NCBI RefSeq assembly: GCF_014268495.2
Contig: NZ_CP077087.1
Location: 3,413,501 to 3,477,500 of the forward strand
Direction: 5' to 3'
Length of the DNA: 64,000 bases
Origin: Pseudomonas monsensis
GTDB lineage: Bacteria; Pseudomonadota; Gammaproteobacteria; Pseudomonadales; Pseudomonadaceae
The position numbers were made by a program, and so were the translations under genes. The notes under the pieces are model-generated. The model saw nothing but the letters and a program-made list of their open reading frames with translations, made no database searches and was not told the origin of the DNA. Positions 8,204 through 15,301 of this stretch are shown here, in pieces (position 1 is the first letter of the stretch; each line of letters begins with the position of its first letter).

Positions 8204-8632
8204 ATGGTTACTTCTATCGTTCTTCAGGACGTTGACGTTGGATGGATCGCTACTGACGCCATCGGGCAGGTTGCGCTCTTCACTACGGCTGGTCCGGGGC
8301 CGATTCCTTGCTCCGCACTTCCCTCCGTCGAGAACTCCGAAGAGGCGGTCCTTTCATTGCCAGAGGTGTCCGATGTGGATCTGGTTACTTCGATGTCTGG
8401 CGCAAACGCTTTCGCTGCCTTTGCCAAGCGTGGGTTCTTTGCATATGACTGGTCGGACGTCCATCGCACTACGCGCCTAGCCTTGAATGGATATGAGCTG
8501 CAATACCGTCCACTGAATCCATTGACACTTTTCGACTTACCGGCCCCTTTACGGGCATTGGCTGAGGTTACCCGGCTATCTGGCGTAACGTTCGGAGTAC
8601 CTATCGTAGTGATAGGTAATCAGATTTCTTAG
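8204..8632 (+). CDS. Hypothetical protein (142 aa)
   Basis: A 142-residue soluble protein with SIVLQDVDVGWIATDAIGQV near the start and a Pro-rich AGPGPIP segment around residue 30. No catalytic motif or known domain is evident; a GANAFAAFAKRGFFAYDW core and a hydrophobic C-terminus suggest a compact alpha/beta fold. The overall size and isolated position recall orphan immunity-like proteins, which is only a guess. ATG 8204 is chosen over GTG 8198; a weak AAAGTAGG precedes both. The gene is bracketed by palindromes at 8019 and 8661. Confidence 0.6.
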   Translation: MVTSIVLQDVDVGWIATDAIGQVALFTTAGPGPIPCSALPSVENSEEAVLSLPEVSDVDLVTSMSGANAFAAFAKRGFFAYDWSDVHRTTRLALNGYELQYRPLNPLTLFDLPAPLRALAEVTRLSGVTFGVPIVVIGNQIS

Positions 8633-8660
8633 CCGTCATTCAGCGGTTGGGGAGCGTTTT

Positions 8661-8698
8661 GGCCGTTTGCTTCCTTTCACTACCGGCAGCTAATGGCC
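8661..8698. repeat. Imperfect GGCCGAT-type palindrome, copy 4
   Basis: GGCCGTTTGCTTCC (8661-8674) pairs with GGCAGCTAATGGCC (8685-8698) at 11 of 14 positions across a 10-base loop. The right arm closely resembles the right arm of the perfect copy at 8047. It follows the hypothetical gene by 28 bp. Confidence 0.55.
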
Positions 8699-8707
8699 GA
8701 TTGCCGT

Positions 8708-8735
8708 CACTCGGCACTCGGCACTCGGCACTCGA
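8708..8735. repeat. Short tandem repeat, CACTCGG x almost 4
   Basis: Three exact head-to-tail copies of the 7-mer CACTCGG at 8708-8728 and a fourth with its last base changed (8729-8735). It adjoins palindrome copy 4 in the non-coding gap before the DinB gene. Such microsatellites can vary by slippage. Confidence 0.8.
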
Positions 8736-8818
8736 CACCATCTTGCATGGCCGCACTGCTTGGCAGTTCCAATCCAATGGGACGAAACCCGATCCAGCAC
8801 CTGGACTCTCTACTGTAT

Positions 8819-9355
8819 TCAGGGTTCGGATGGAATGAGGAGAACCAGATCTGTATTACCGATGTCGACACCCGCTTGTGAAAGCAAGGTAGAGACTTGC
8901 CCGCGATGATGAGTCTGGTGGTTGAAGAAATGCATGAGCAAACCAAAGAAACTTTTGTCTGCGGGCGTCCCTGCCATGTTTGTGTAACTCAGGGTGCCAT
9001 CTAAATGTGCCTCTGTAATGGAGCGAGACCATTCCATAATTACTCTATCGAGCCATATCCGATGAGCCGACAAATCGCGGATGTTTGAGAACGTCAGCTG
9101 GTTGAGACTTTTCGGGGCAGGAAGTTGCTGAACCGGCTTCAGAGCCGAGTAGTTCGCTGGGTGCCCGGCGAATCGCTGCAGCCAGATAACGTCTCCCGCC
9201 ACCAAGTGGTTCAGCGTCCCGATAATAGAACCGAAGTATGCGTTTCTATTCAGTGAAAGCTCTTCATCTGACAAGCGCTTGGCCGCTTCATAAATATTTG
9301 CGTTCATCCATTCGTTATAAGTCGCCATCAGGCAGACATGGTCGGTACGATTCAT
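8819..9355 (-). CDS. DinB-family protein
   Basis: A 178-residue four-helix-bundle protein of the DinB/YfiT type. Metal-ligand histidines fit: LNHL near residue 49 and the HQTHHRGQ motif near 141-148. Family members are putative metal-dependent thiol transferases or hydrolases; the name comes from DNA-damage induction in Bacillus and does not prove a repair role here. ATG 9355 with no strong upstream ribosome site. It is the last gene of the repeat-rich stretch and faces the hypothetical gene tail to tail. Confidence 0.85.
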   Translation of the reverse strand: MNRTDHVCLMATYNEWMNANIYEAAKRLSDEELSLNRNAYFGSIIGTLNHLVAGDVIWLQRFAGHPANYSALKPVQQLPAPKSLNQLTFSNIRDLSAHRIWLDRVIMEWSRSITEAHLDGTLSYTNMAGTPADKSFFGLLMHFFNHQTHHRGQVSTLLSQAGVDIGNTDLVLLIPSEP

Positions 9356-9570
9356 TGTGTTCGCCCTTGGTTCGTTTACGCGCCCTGGTACAGGGTGAAA
9401 CCGAGCCCTTCTAAACGGTCGGTACGGCAGCGCCAGCGATGGCTATAGTCAATGATGCGTCAGAGCGAATCCAGCCCCGCAGACCACTCATGCGAAGGCA
9501 CGGCAGATTTCCTCATGCTGCTTGATGCCGCGACGTGTAGGTCTCACAGCGACTCGGGAACGGTCAGAAC

Positions 9571-10731
9571 CTATTGTTCAAGCATCAGACTGCGCCAGAG
9601 AATCACCGGTGCTTCAACCGATACCGCCTCCGGTAGCTGCTCTTCCTTTTTACTCAACGCTGGCAAAGTAGCTTCGGATGACGAAGGCCGAAGCGGCAAT
9701 CGTTGTGCGGCCTCTGCGCTTGGCTCATCAACCCACGGCCTGGTCACCACCACCTTGCCCTGGGCGCGGCCCTGCTCGACGTATTGCAACGCCTCAGCTG
9801 TCGATTCGAAAGGGAAGGTGCGGTCAATCACCGGTTTGATGATGCCGGCCTCAATGAGCACGGTGATGTGCTGCAGTTGCGCGCCATTGGCCCGCATGAA
9901 GACGAATGCGTAGCTGACGTCCCGCTGGCGCGCCTTGCGCCGGATACTGAAACTCAGCAGACGCATGACTTGTTGCAAAGGCCAGGACAACCCTTGCTCC
10001 CGGGCGAACTGCGCAGTGGGTGGCCCGGAGATGGAAATTAGCTGGCCTCCGGGTTTGAGCACCTTGAGGGATTTCTCCAATACATCGGCACCAAGGCTGT
10101 TCAATACCACGTCGAAGTCGTGCAGGACGCTTTCGAAGTTCTGCTGTGTGTAGTCGATCACCTGATCGGCCCCCAGCGCTTTTACCCATGCGACATTCGC
10201 GGTGCTGGTGGTGGTGGCGACAAAGGCCCCGAGGTGTTTGGCGAGCTGGATGGCCACGGTGCCGACGCCGCCGGATCCGGCATGGATGAGCACTTTCTGG
10301 CCATTTTTCAGTCGGGCGGTTTCAACCAGCACTTGCCAGGCGGTCAGTGCCACCAAAGGGATGGACGCGGCTTGTGCCATGTGAGTATTGGCAGGTTTCA
10401 GTGCAATCGCGTCTTCGTTCACGGCGACTAATTCGGCGAACGTGCCAATCCGTGTTTCTGGTGGGCGTGCGTAAACTTCGTCTCCCGGTTTGAAGCGGGT
10501 CACCGCTGAACCCACTTCAACGACGATGCCGGCCAGATCGTTGCCCAGTATCAACGGAAACGAGTAGGGCAGGATCAGCTTGAATTCGCCTTTGCGGATC
10601 TTCGAATCCAGCACGTTGATGCTGCTGGCGTGCACCTCGATCAGGACGTCGTGGGCGCCCACCACAGGGGCCGGTGCTTCGCCAATACGCCCGCCGTTCT
10701 GGCCATAGCGATCAATCAGAAATGCTTTCAT
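9571..10731 (-). CDS. Medium-chain NADP-dependent quinone/enone reductase with odd C-terminal tail
   Basis: A 386-residue MDR-superfamily protein. The catalytic-domain block GNDLAGIVVEVGSAVTRFKP and the cofactor motif GSGGVGTVAIQLAKHLGA (about 150-167) are clear, and zinc ligands are absent, placing it with quinone oxidoreductase-like reductases. The normal family end is GRAQGKVVV at about residue 330; a further 50-residue Pro/Ser/Glu-rich tail follows that resembles nothing in the family and may come from read-through into former non-coding DNA. It heads the downstream end of a TetR-linked oxidoreductase cluster. Confidence 0.82.
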   Translation of the reverse strand: MKAFLIDRYGQNGGRIGEAPAPVVGAHDVLIEVHASSINVLDSKIRKGEFKLILPYSFPLILGNDLAGIVVEVGSAVTRFKPGDEVYARPPETRIGTFAELVAVNEDAIALKPANTHMAQAASIPLVALTAWQVLVETARLKNGQKVLIHAGSGGVGTVAIQLAKHLGAFVATTTSTANVAWVKALGADQVIDYTQQNFESVLHDFDVVLNSLGADVLEKSLKVLKPGGQLISISGPPTAQFAREQGLSWPLQQVMRLLSFSIRRKARQRDVSYAFVFMRANGAQLQHITVLIEAGIIKPVIDRTFPFESTAEALQYVEQGRAQGKVVVTRPWVDEPSAEAAQRLPLRPSSSEATLPALSKKEEQLPEAVSVEAPVILWRSLMLEQ

Positions 10732-10790
10732 TGCGGTATGGCTCTTGTCGGTTGCAGGGAGCGTAGTTGCGGGGTCGCGGCGCCGCGTTG

Positions 10791-10926
10791 TCAGGCATCG
10801 AGGAACGCCGACGCCTTGGTCACAAAATCAAGGTGCTGCTGGAAAATCCCGCCGTGGCCGGCATCCTCATAAATCACCAGTTGTGCGTTGGCTGCATCGA
10901 ATCCGGTACGGGTGTTCGCTACTTGG
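10791..10926 (-). pseudogene. C-terminal scar of an alpha/beta hydrolase
   Basis: Minus-strand codons give NAQLVIYEDAGHGGIFQQH then FVTKASAFLDA and a stop, which is the terminal block of alpha/beta hydrolases carrying the catalytic His (DAGHG). Only about 40-45 residues are left; upstream the sequence passes directly into the last codons of the SDR. There is no start codon in the remnant, so the rest of the gene has been deleted. Confidence 0.75.
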
Positions 10927-10929
10927 GGA

Positions 10930-11718
10930 TCACTCTGGCGTCTGGTAGCGCTGGGCAACTGCAGACTGGCGGATCTGCCCCAGCAGGGCCTGCCGTGCGG
11001 TCTGCAGGTCATCCCAGCGTTCTGCTTCGTGCAGGGGCGGAATGGTCACCGGTTCGCGACGATCGAAACCGGCCAGCGCGGCATCCACCAGGTCGCCCAC
11101 TTCCATGATTTCGGTCAAGGTGTTGATGTCGACGCCGGAGCGATCCCAGATTTCCGTGCGGGTGGCGGCCGGCAGCACGGCCTGCACGTAGACGCCCTGT
11201 GGCGAGAGTTCCAGGCTCAGGCCTTGGGAAAGGAACAGCACAAAGGCCTTGGTCGCACCGTAGACCGTCATACCGAACTCCGGCGCCAGACCCACCACCG
11301 AACCGATGTTGATGATCGCGCCGTCGCCGGCTTTGACCAGGCGTGGAGCGATGGCGCTGGCCAGTCGCACCAGCGCAGTGGTGTTGAGGGCGACCAATTG
11401 CGCAACCTTGTCGGTGCTTTGGTCAATGAACTGACCGGACAGCGCGGCGCCGGCGTTATTGACGAGGATGCCGATCCGGGCGTCATCACGCAGACGGGAC
11501 TCAATCGTGGCCAGATCGCCGGCTTGGGTCAGGTCAGCCGCAATCACATCGACGGCGACGTCGTGCTCGCGGCGCAACCGGGTGGCAAGGGCCTCCAGGC
11601 GCGCCAAATCACGGGCGACCAGGACCAGATCGTGGCCGCGTTGCGCGAAGCGATCGGCGTAGACGGCGCCAATGCCGGTGGAGGCGCCAGTGATCAAAAC
11701 AGTAGGGCGAGTGTTCAT
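10930..11718 (-). CDS. SDR-family oxidoreductase
   Basis: A 262-residue SDR with TGASTGIG at residues 10-17, NNAG near 88, Ser in IGSVVG and catalytic YGATK near 155. The C-terminal extension (about 205-262) fits the DltE/YdfG-like classical subgroup. It lies between two gene scars in a cluster read towards the MDR reductase and divergent from a TetR regulator. ATG 11718 has AGAGAGATG context (AAAGAGAG upstream). Substrate unknown; a carbonyl-detoxification role is inferred from the neighbours. Confidence 0.85.
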   Translation of the reverse strand: MNTRPTVLITGASTGIGAVYADRFAQRGHDLVLVARDLARLEALATRLRREHDVAVDVIAADLTQAGDLATIESRLRDDARIGILVNNAGAALSGQFIDQSTDKVAQLVALNTTALVRLASAIAPRLVKAGDGAIINIGSVVGLAPEFGMTVYGATKAFVLFLSQGLSLELSPQGVYVQAVLPAATRTEIWDRSGVDINTLTEIMEVGDLVDAALAGFDRREPVTIPPLHEAERWDDLQTARQALLGQIRQSAVAQRYQTPE

Positions 11719-11771
11719 GGGTTCATCTCTCTTTCAGGATGGGAGAAACAGAAAACGCGATCAGGGATTGC

Positions 11772-12019
11772 TCAGCGTGCGGCAGTGCTCGATTCAGCCT
11801 GCGTCGGGTAGTCGATGTAGCCCGCCGCGCTGTCGCCAGGTCGAGGTCGGAGCCGTTGTTGCCGATGTAGGTGTTTTTGAAGCGCTGGCGCAGGGCCGCG
11901 AACTCGCTGGGTACAAAGCCGTGGCCGGCGCGGTTGCGTGTCAGCGGCGCAAGCACGACGCGGTTCGACAGCGTGAGCGCGCCGAGGGTGTAAGGGGTGA
12001 ACAGTTTCGGGTCGGTCAT
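11772..12019 (-). pseudogene. Internally deleted ene-reductase (old yellow enzyme) remnant
   Basis: The 5' part encodes a good OYE N-terminus, FTPYTLGALTLSNRVVLAPL then TRNRAGHGFVPSEF. It joins directly to LRQRFKNTYIGNNGSDLDLA, which belongs near residue 300 of the family, so about 250 residues are missing. The frame then shifts and ends with GYIDYPTQAESSTAAR, the normal OYE C-terminus. The FMN site is gone and the protein cannot be active. An intact OYE gene is present at 62646-63758. Confidence 0.85.
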
Positions 12020-12166
12020 CTGGTGTTTCTTCCGTGTCCGTTAATGAAGATCGGTGGTGCGTGCAATTATGATGATGATCGAAATCTAAGCTGTCAACGG
12101 TTTTGATTATGACCAGCATCTATGTATCATCGGCGCAGGATTTCCCAGCGGACACGAGGTATTGAC

Positions 12167-12754
12167 GTGAGAGTGACCAAGGCCCAGGCGCAAGCCAATC
12201 GAGAGCACATCGTTGAAACGGCTTCAGAACTGTTCCGTGAGCGCGGTTTTGACGGTGTCGGTGTGGCCGATCTCATGGCGGCGGCCGGTTTCACCCACGG
12301 AGGCTTCTACAAACATTTCGGATCGAAGGCCGATCTGATGGCCGAAGCCTCGGCCTGCAGTCTGGCCAAATCGCTGGCCGCCGCGGAAGCGCTCGATGTC
12401 GCGGGCTTCATTGATGTTTATGTGACCCGCGCACATCGGGATGGACGCAGCAGCGGCTGCACAATGGCCGCGTTGTGTGGTGACGCGGCGCGGCAACCGG
12501 ACGCTGTGAAAGCGACGTTTGCCGAAGGCATCGAACGCACCCTGCAAACCCTCGGCGACAAATACCCGACAGGCCCGGATGCCGCGCCGGGTGAGGGGCG
12601 GCGGAAAATGATCGACCTGCTGTCGCGTGCTGCCGGTGCGATTATCCTGTCGCGCGCCTGTCCGGATGATTCCGCGCTGGCGGATGAGATTCTTCAGGTG
12701 TGCCGCGCCGAGATGCTGGCTTCATTGCCCGTGGATGACGAGACGGCGGTGTAG
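12167..12754 (+). CDS. TetR-family transcriptional regulator
   Basis: A 195-residue regulator with a TetR HTH at residues about 7-53 (HIVETASELFRERGFDGVGV and GGFYKHFGSKADL). GTG 12167 is chosen because ACGAGG precedes it and the HTH then starts at the usual distance; an ATG at 12122 would add 15 atypical residues. It is divergent from the decayed ene-reductase/SDR/MDR cluster and probably controls it. The C-terminal ligand domain gives no clue to the inducer. Confidence 0.85.
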   Translation: MRVTKAQAQANREHIVETASELFRERGFDGVGVADLMAAAGFTHGGFYKHFGSKADLMAEASACSLAKSLAAAEALDVAGFIDVYVTRAHRDGRSSGCTMAALCGDAARQPDAVKATFAEGIERTLQTLGDKYPTGPDAAPGEGRRKMIDLLSRAAGAIILSRACPDDSALADEILQVCRAEMLASLPVDDETAV

Positions 12755-12858
12755 AAAATAATTTGAACCGCTTCAGGGACGTGCTCGCCTAATGATCAGC
12801 TTGTGGTCAATCGCGCAGGCACCGTGCCAATACCGGCACACTCCGAGAGGTGGTCAAC

Positions 12859-13098
12859 GTGGCTAAAGACGAAAAGAAAAGCAAAGGTGAAGCTTCGAAA
12901 GCCGGCAAGGACTTGAAAGACAAAAAGGCCTCGCCGGCGAAGAAATCTGCGGCGGCTGCGGCGCTTTCAAAATCTTCCGAAAAGAAAGACAAGAAAAAAG
13001 ACGTCGAACCGAAAAAATCTGCCAAAAAAGCCGACAGCAAACCCGATAAGGCCAAGGAACCGAAGAAGGCCGAAAAGACCGCGAAAAAGAAAAAGTGA
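12859..13098 (+). CDS. Lys/Ala-rich basic low-complexity protein
   Basis: A 79-residue protein made almost entirely of Lys, Ala, Ser, Glu, Asp and Pro, with KK pairs and PAKKSAAAAA- and PKKSAKKA-like segments, resembling the tails of histone H1-like bacterial proteins such as AlgP/AlgR3. It is probably disordered and may bind DNA or RNA. GTG 12859 is selected because GAGAGG lies 8 bases upstream; an in-frame GTG at 12850 overlaps that site. A stem-loop follows the stop. Function is inferred only from composition. Confidence 0.6.
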   Translation: MAKDEKKSKGEASKAGKDLKDKKASPAKKSAAAAALSKSSEKKDKKKDVEPKKSAKKADSKPDKAKEPKKAEKTAKKKK

Positions 13099-13110
13099 CC
13101 ACTTTGATCT

Positions 13111-13131
13111 GCCAGGGCATTGCGCCCTGGC
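13111..13131 (+). terminator. Stem-loop after the basic-protein gene
   Basis: GCCAGGGC (13111-13118) and GCCCTGGC (13124-13131) form a perfect 8-bp stem with loop ATTGC, 13 bp after the stop codon. The following TTGC is only weakly T-rich, so termination may be partial. Confidence 0.55.
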
Positions 13132-13267
13132 TTGCTCAGGCCGTGGCCGACGACTATTGATCTGTGCGCCGACACCGGCCCTTGGCAAACTCACACTTTT
13201 TCACAAAGACCTCCCGGCAACCATTCGATGGCAGAATCCCCTTAACTTGAAAGTTTTGGAGACCACC

Positions 13268-15127
13268 ATGCTTCGTGTGTTCGAACGAAGACTCGACCCT
13301 TTTCCTCCTGACGAGGTCCCACCACCCCCCAACGGACTGGCCCGCTTTCTCTGGGCCTGCACGCGCGGCGCGCGCGGTTATGTCCTGGCGCTGGCATTGC
13401 TCAGTGCGGCCGTGTCGATTTATGAAGCGTGGCTGTTTTCCTTCCTTGGACAGGTCGTGGATCTGTTGTCGACCTGGCAGGCCGGCGGTGAAGCCGCTGC
13501 GCAGGAGAGTCGAGTGTTGTGGGGCATGGGCATTGTCATGGTGTTCAGTGTCGGGCTGGTGGCGTTGCGCACGATGGTGCAGCACCAGATTCTGGCGATT
13601 AACCTGCCGTTGCGCCTGCGCTGGGACTTCCATCGGCTGATGCTGCGGCAGAGCCTTTCGTTTTTTTCCGATGAGTTTTCCGGCCGGGTTACCACCAAGG
13701 TCATGCAGACCGCGCTGGCGGTGCGTGATGTGCTGTTTACCCTGATCGAGATCCTGCCCGGCATCGGTGTGTATTTCATTGCGATCATCGCGCTGGCCGG
13801 CGGCTTTGCACTGAAACTGATGCTGCCGTTCCTGGCGTGGGTCGTGTTTTTCGGGCTGGCCATGTGGTACTTCGTGCCGCGTCTGGGCAAAGTGGGGCAG
13901 GAGCAAGCCAATGCGCGGTCGATGATGACCGGGCGGATCTCCGACGCCTACACCAACATCACCACGGTGAAACTGTTCTCGCACTCCAACCGTGAGGCGC
14001 ACTTCGCCCGGGCGGCGATGGAAGATTTCAAATTGACCGGTTTTCGCCAGATGCGTCTGGTGAGTCTGTTCGAGATCGTCAACCAGGCTCTGGTGGTGGC
14101 GTTGATCATGTCCGCCGGCGGTTACGCGTTGTGGCTGTGGCACCAGGGTGACGTCGGCGCAGGTGCCGTGGCGGCAATCACCGCGATGGCGTTACGCATC
14201 AATGGCATGTCGAACTGGATCATGTGGCAAATGACTTCGCTGTTCGAAAGCATCGGCACTGTTCAGGATGGCATGGCGACGCTGACCCAAGGCGCCAAAG
14301 TCCAGGACGCACCGGATGCCGGTGTGCTGGTGACCACTGGCGGCGCGGTCACGTTCGATAAGGTGCGTTTCAACTACAACGGCGAGCGTCAGGTGTTCGA
14401 CGGCCTCAGCCTGAGCATCCGGCCCGGGGAAAAAATCGGTCTGGTCGGTCGCTCCGGCGCCGGCAAATCCACGCTGATCAACCTGCTGCTGCGTTTCTAC
14501 GATGTCGACAGCGGGGAAATTCGCATCGACGGCCAGAACATCGCGCACGTGACCCAGGACAGTCTGCGCAGTGCCATCGGCATGGTGACCCAGGACACTT
14601 CGCTGCTGCACCGTTCCATTCGCGACAACATTGCCTACGGCCGACCGGATGCGACCGACGCGCAAGTGCGCCGCGCTGCGGCCAATGCGCAGGCCGATGA
14701 GTTCATCAGCCAGTTGAGCGATCGTCAGGGGCATACTGGTTACGACACTCTGGTGGGCGAGCGGGGCATCAAGCTCTCCGGCGGTCAGCGGCAACGCGTT
14801 GCGATTGCCCGGGTCATGCTGAAAAACGCGCCGATCCTGTTGCTTGACGAAGCCACCAGCGCGCTGGACTCGGAAGTCGAAGTGGCGATTCAGGAAAGCC
14901 TCGATGAGATGATGCAAGGCAAGACCGTGATCGCGATTGCCCACCGACTGTCGACGATTGCAGCGATGGATCGGCTGATCGTCATGGACGACGGGCGCAT
15001 CATCGAACAGGGCACGCACAGCGAACTGCTCGAGAAAAACGGCGTGTATGCGCGGCTGTGGGCGCATCAAAGCGGTGGCTTCCTGGGCGAGGACAAGGGC
15101 GTGATCGAGGCGGTGGACCCGGCGTGA
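13268..15127 (+). CDS. ABC exporter, fused membrane and ATPase domains
   Basis: A 619-residue half-transporter. Residues about 1-330 hold a type I exporter membrane domain with six helices; residues about 355-600 hold the nucleotide-binding domain with GRSGAGKST (Walker A), LSGGQRQRVA (signature), ILLLDEATSALD (Walker B) and AHRLST (switch His). ATG 13268 is chosen because GGAG precedes it and the preceding in-frame codons look non-coding. MsbA-like and multidrug ABCB-like proteins share this layout; substrate cannot be told. It works as a dimer in the inner membrane. Confidence 0.88.
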   Translation: MLRVFERRLDPFPPDEVPPPPNGLARFLWACTRGARGYVLALALLSAAVSIYEAWLFSFLGQVVDLLSTWQAGGEAAAQESRVLWGMGIVMVFSVGLVALRTMVQHQILAINLPLRLRWDFHRLMLRQSLSFFSDEFSGRVTTKVMQTALAVRDVLFTLIEILPGIGVYFIAIIALAGGFALKLMLPFLAWVVFFGLAMWYFVPRLGKVGQEQANARSMMTGRISDAYTNITTVKLFSHSNREAHFARAAMEDFKLTGFRQMRLVSLFEIVNQALVVALIMSAGGYALWLWHQGDVGAGAVAAITAMALRINGMSNWIMWQMTSLFESIGTVQDGMATLTQGAKVQDAPDAGVLVTTGGAVTFDKVRFNYNGERQVFDGLSLSIRPGEKIGLVGRSGAGKSTLINLLLRFYDVDSGEIRIDGQNIAHVTQDSLRSAIGMVTQDTSLLHRSIRDNIAYGRPDATDAQVRRAAANAQADEFISQLSDRQGHTGYDTLVGERGIKLSGGQRQRVAIARVMLKNAPILLLDEATSALDSEVEVAIQESLDEMMQGKTVIAIAHRLSTIAAMDRLIVMDDGRIIEQGTHSELLEKNGVYARLWAHQSGGFLGEDKGVIEAVDPA

Positions 15128-15301
15128 ATGCGGAGCGCGGCGGGTGAATTCAGCTGATTTCTTTGCAAAATGTACCTATCAGTTACTGCATCGTTTCAGC
15201 GCTGCTTGTATTCTTGGCCAGAAGAAGGATGGATGGCTGCCGCTATTGCCCTGACCCAATGTTGCTGGAATGGAAAACCGGACTTTCCTTAAGGTAGTAA
15301 C

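Noticed and set aside
7588..8698. Repeat palindromes as integron attC sites
   Set aside because: The arms lack a clear GTTRRRY core pair and no integrase is in view, so I describe them only as palindromic repeats.
10888..11811. Long plus-strand frame opposite the SDR
   Set aside because: Antisense composition; the SDR on the minus strand has all motifs.
12122..12166. Upstream ATG start for the TetR regulator
   Set aside because: It would add 15 atypical residues; GTG 12167 has a better ribosome site.
13154..14143. Minus-strand frame inside the ABC exporter
   Set aside because: Gln/His/Arg-rich shadow; the plus strand has the six-helix domain.
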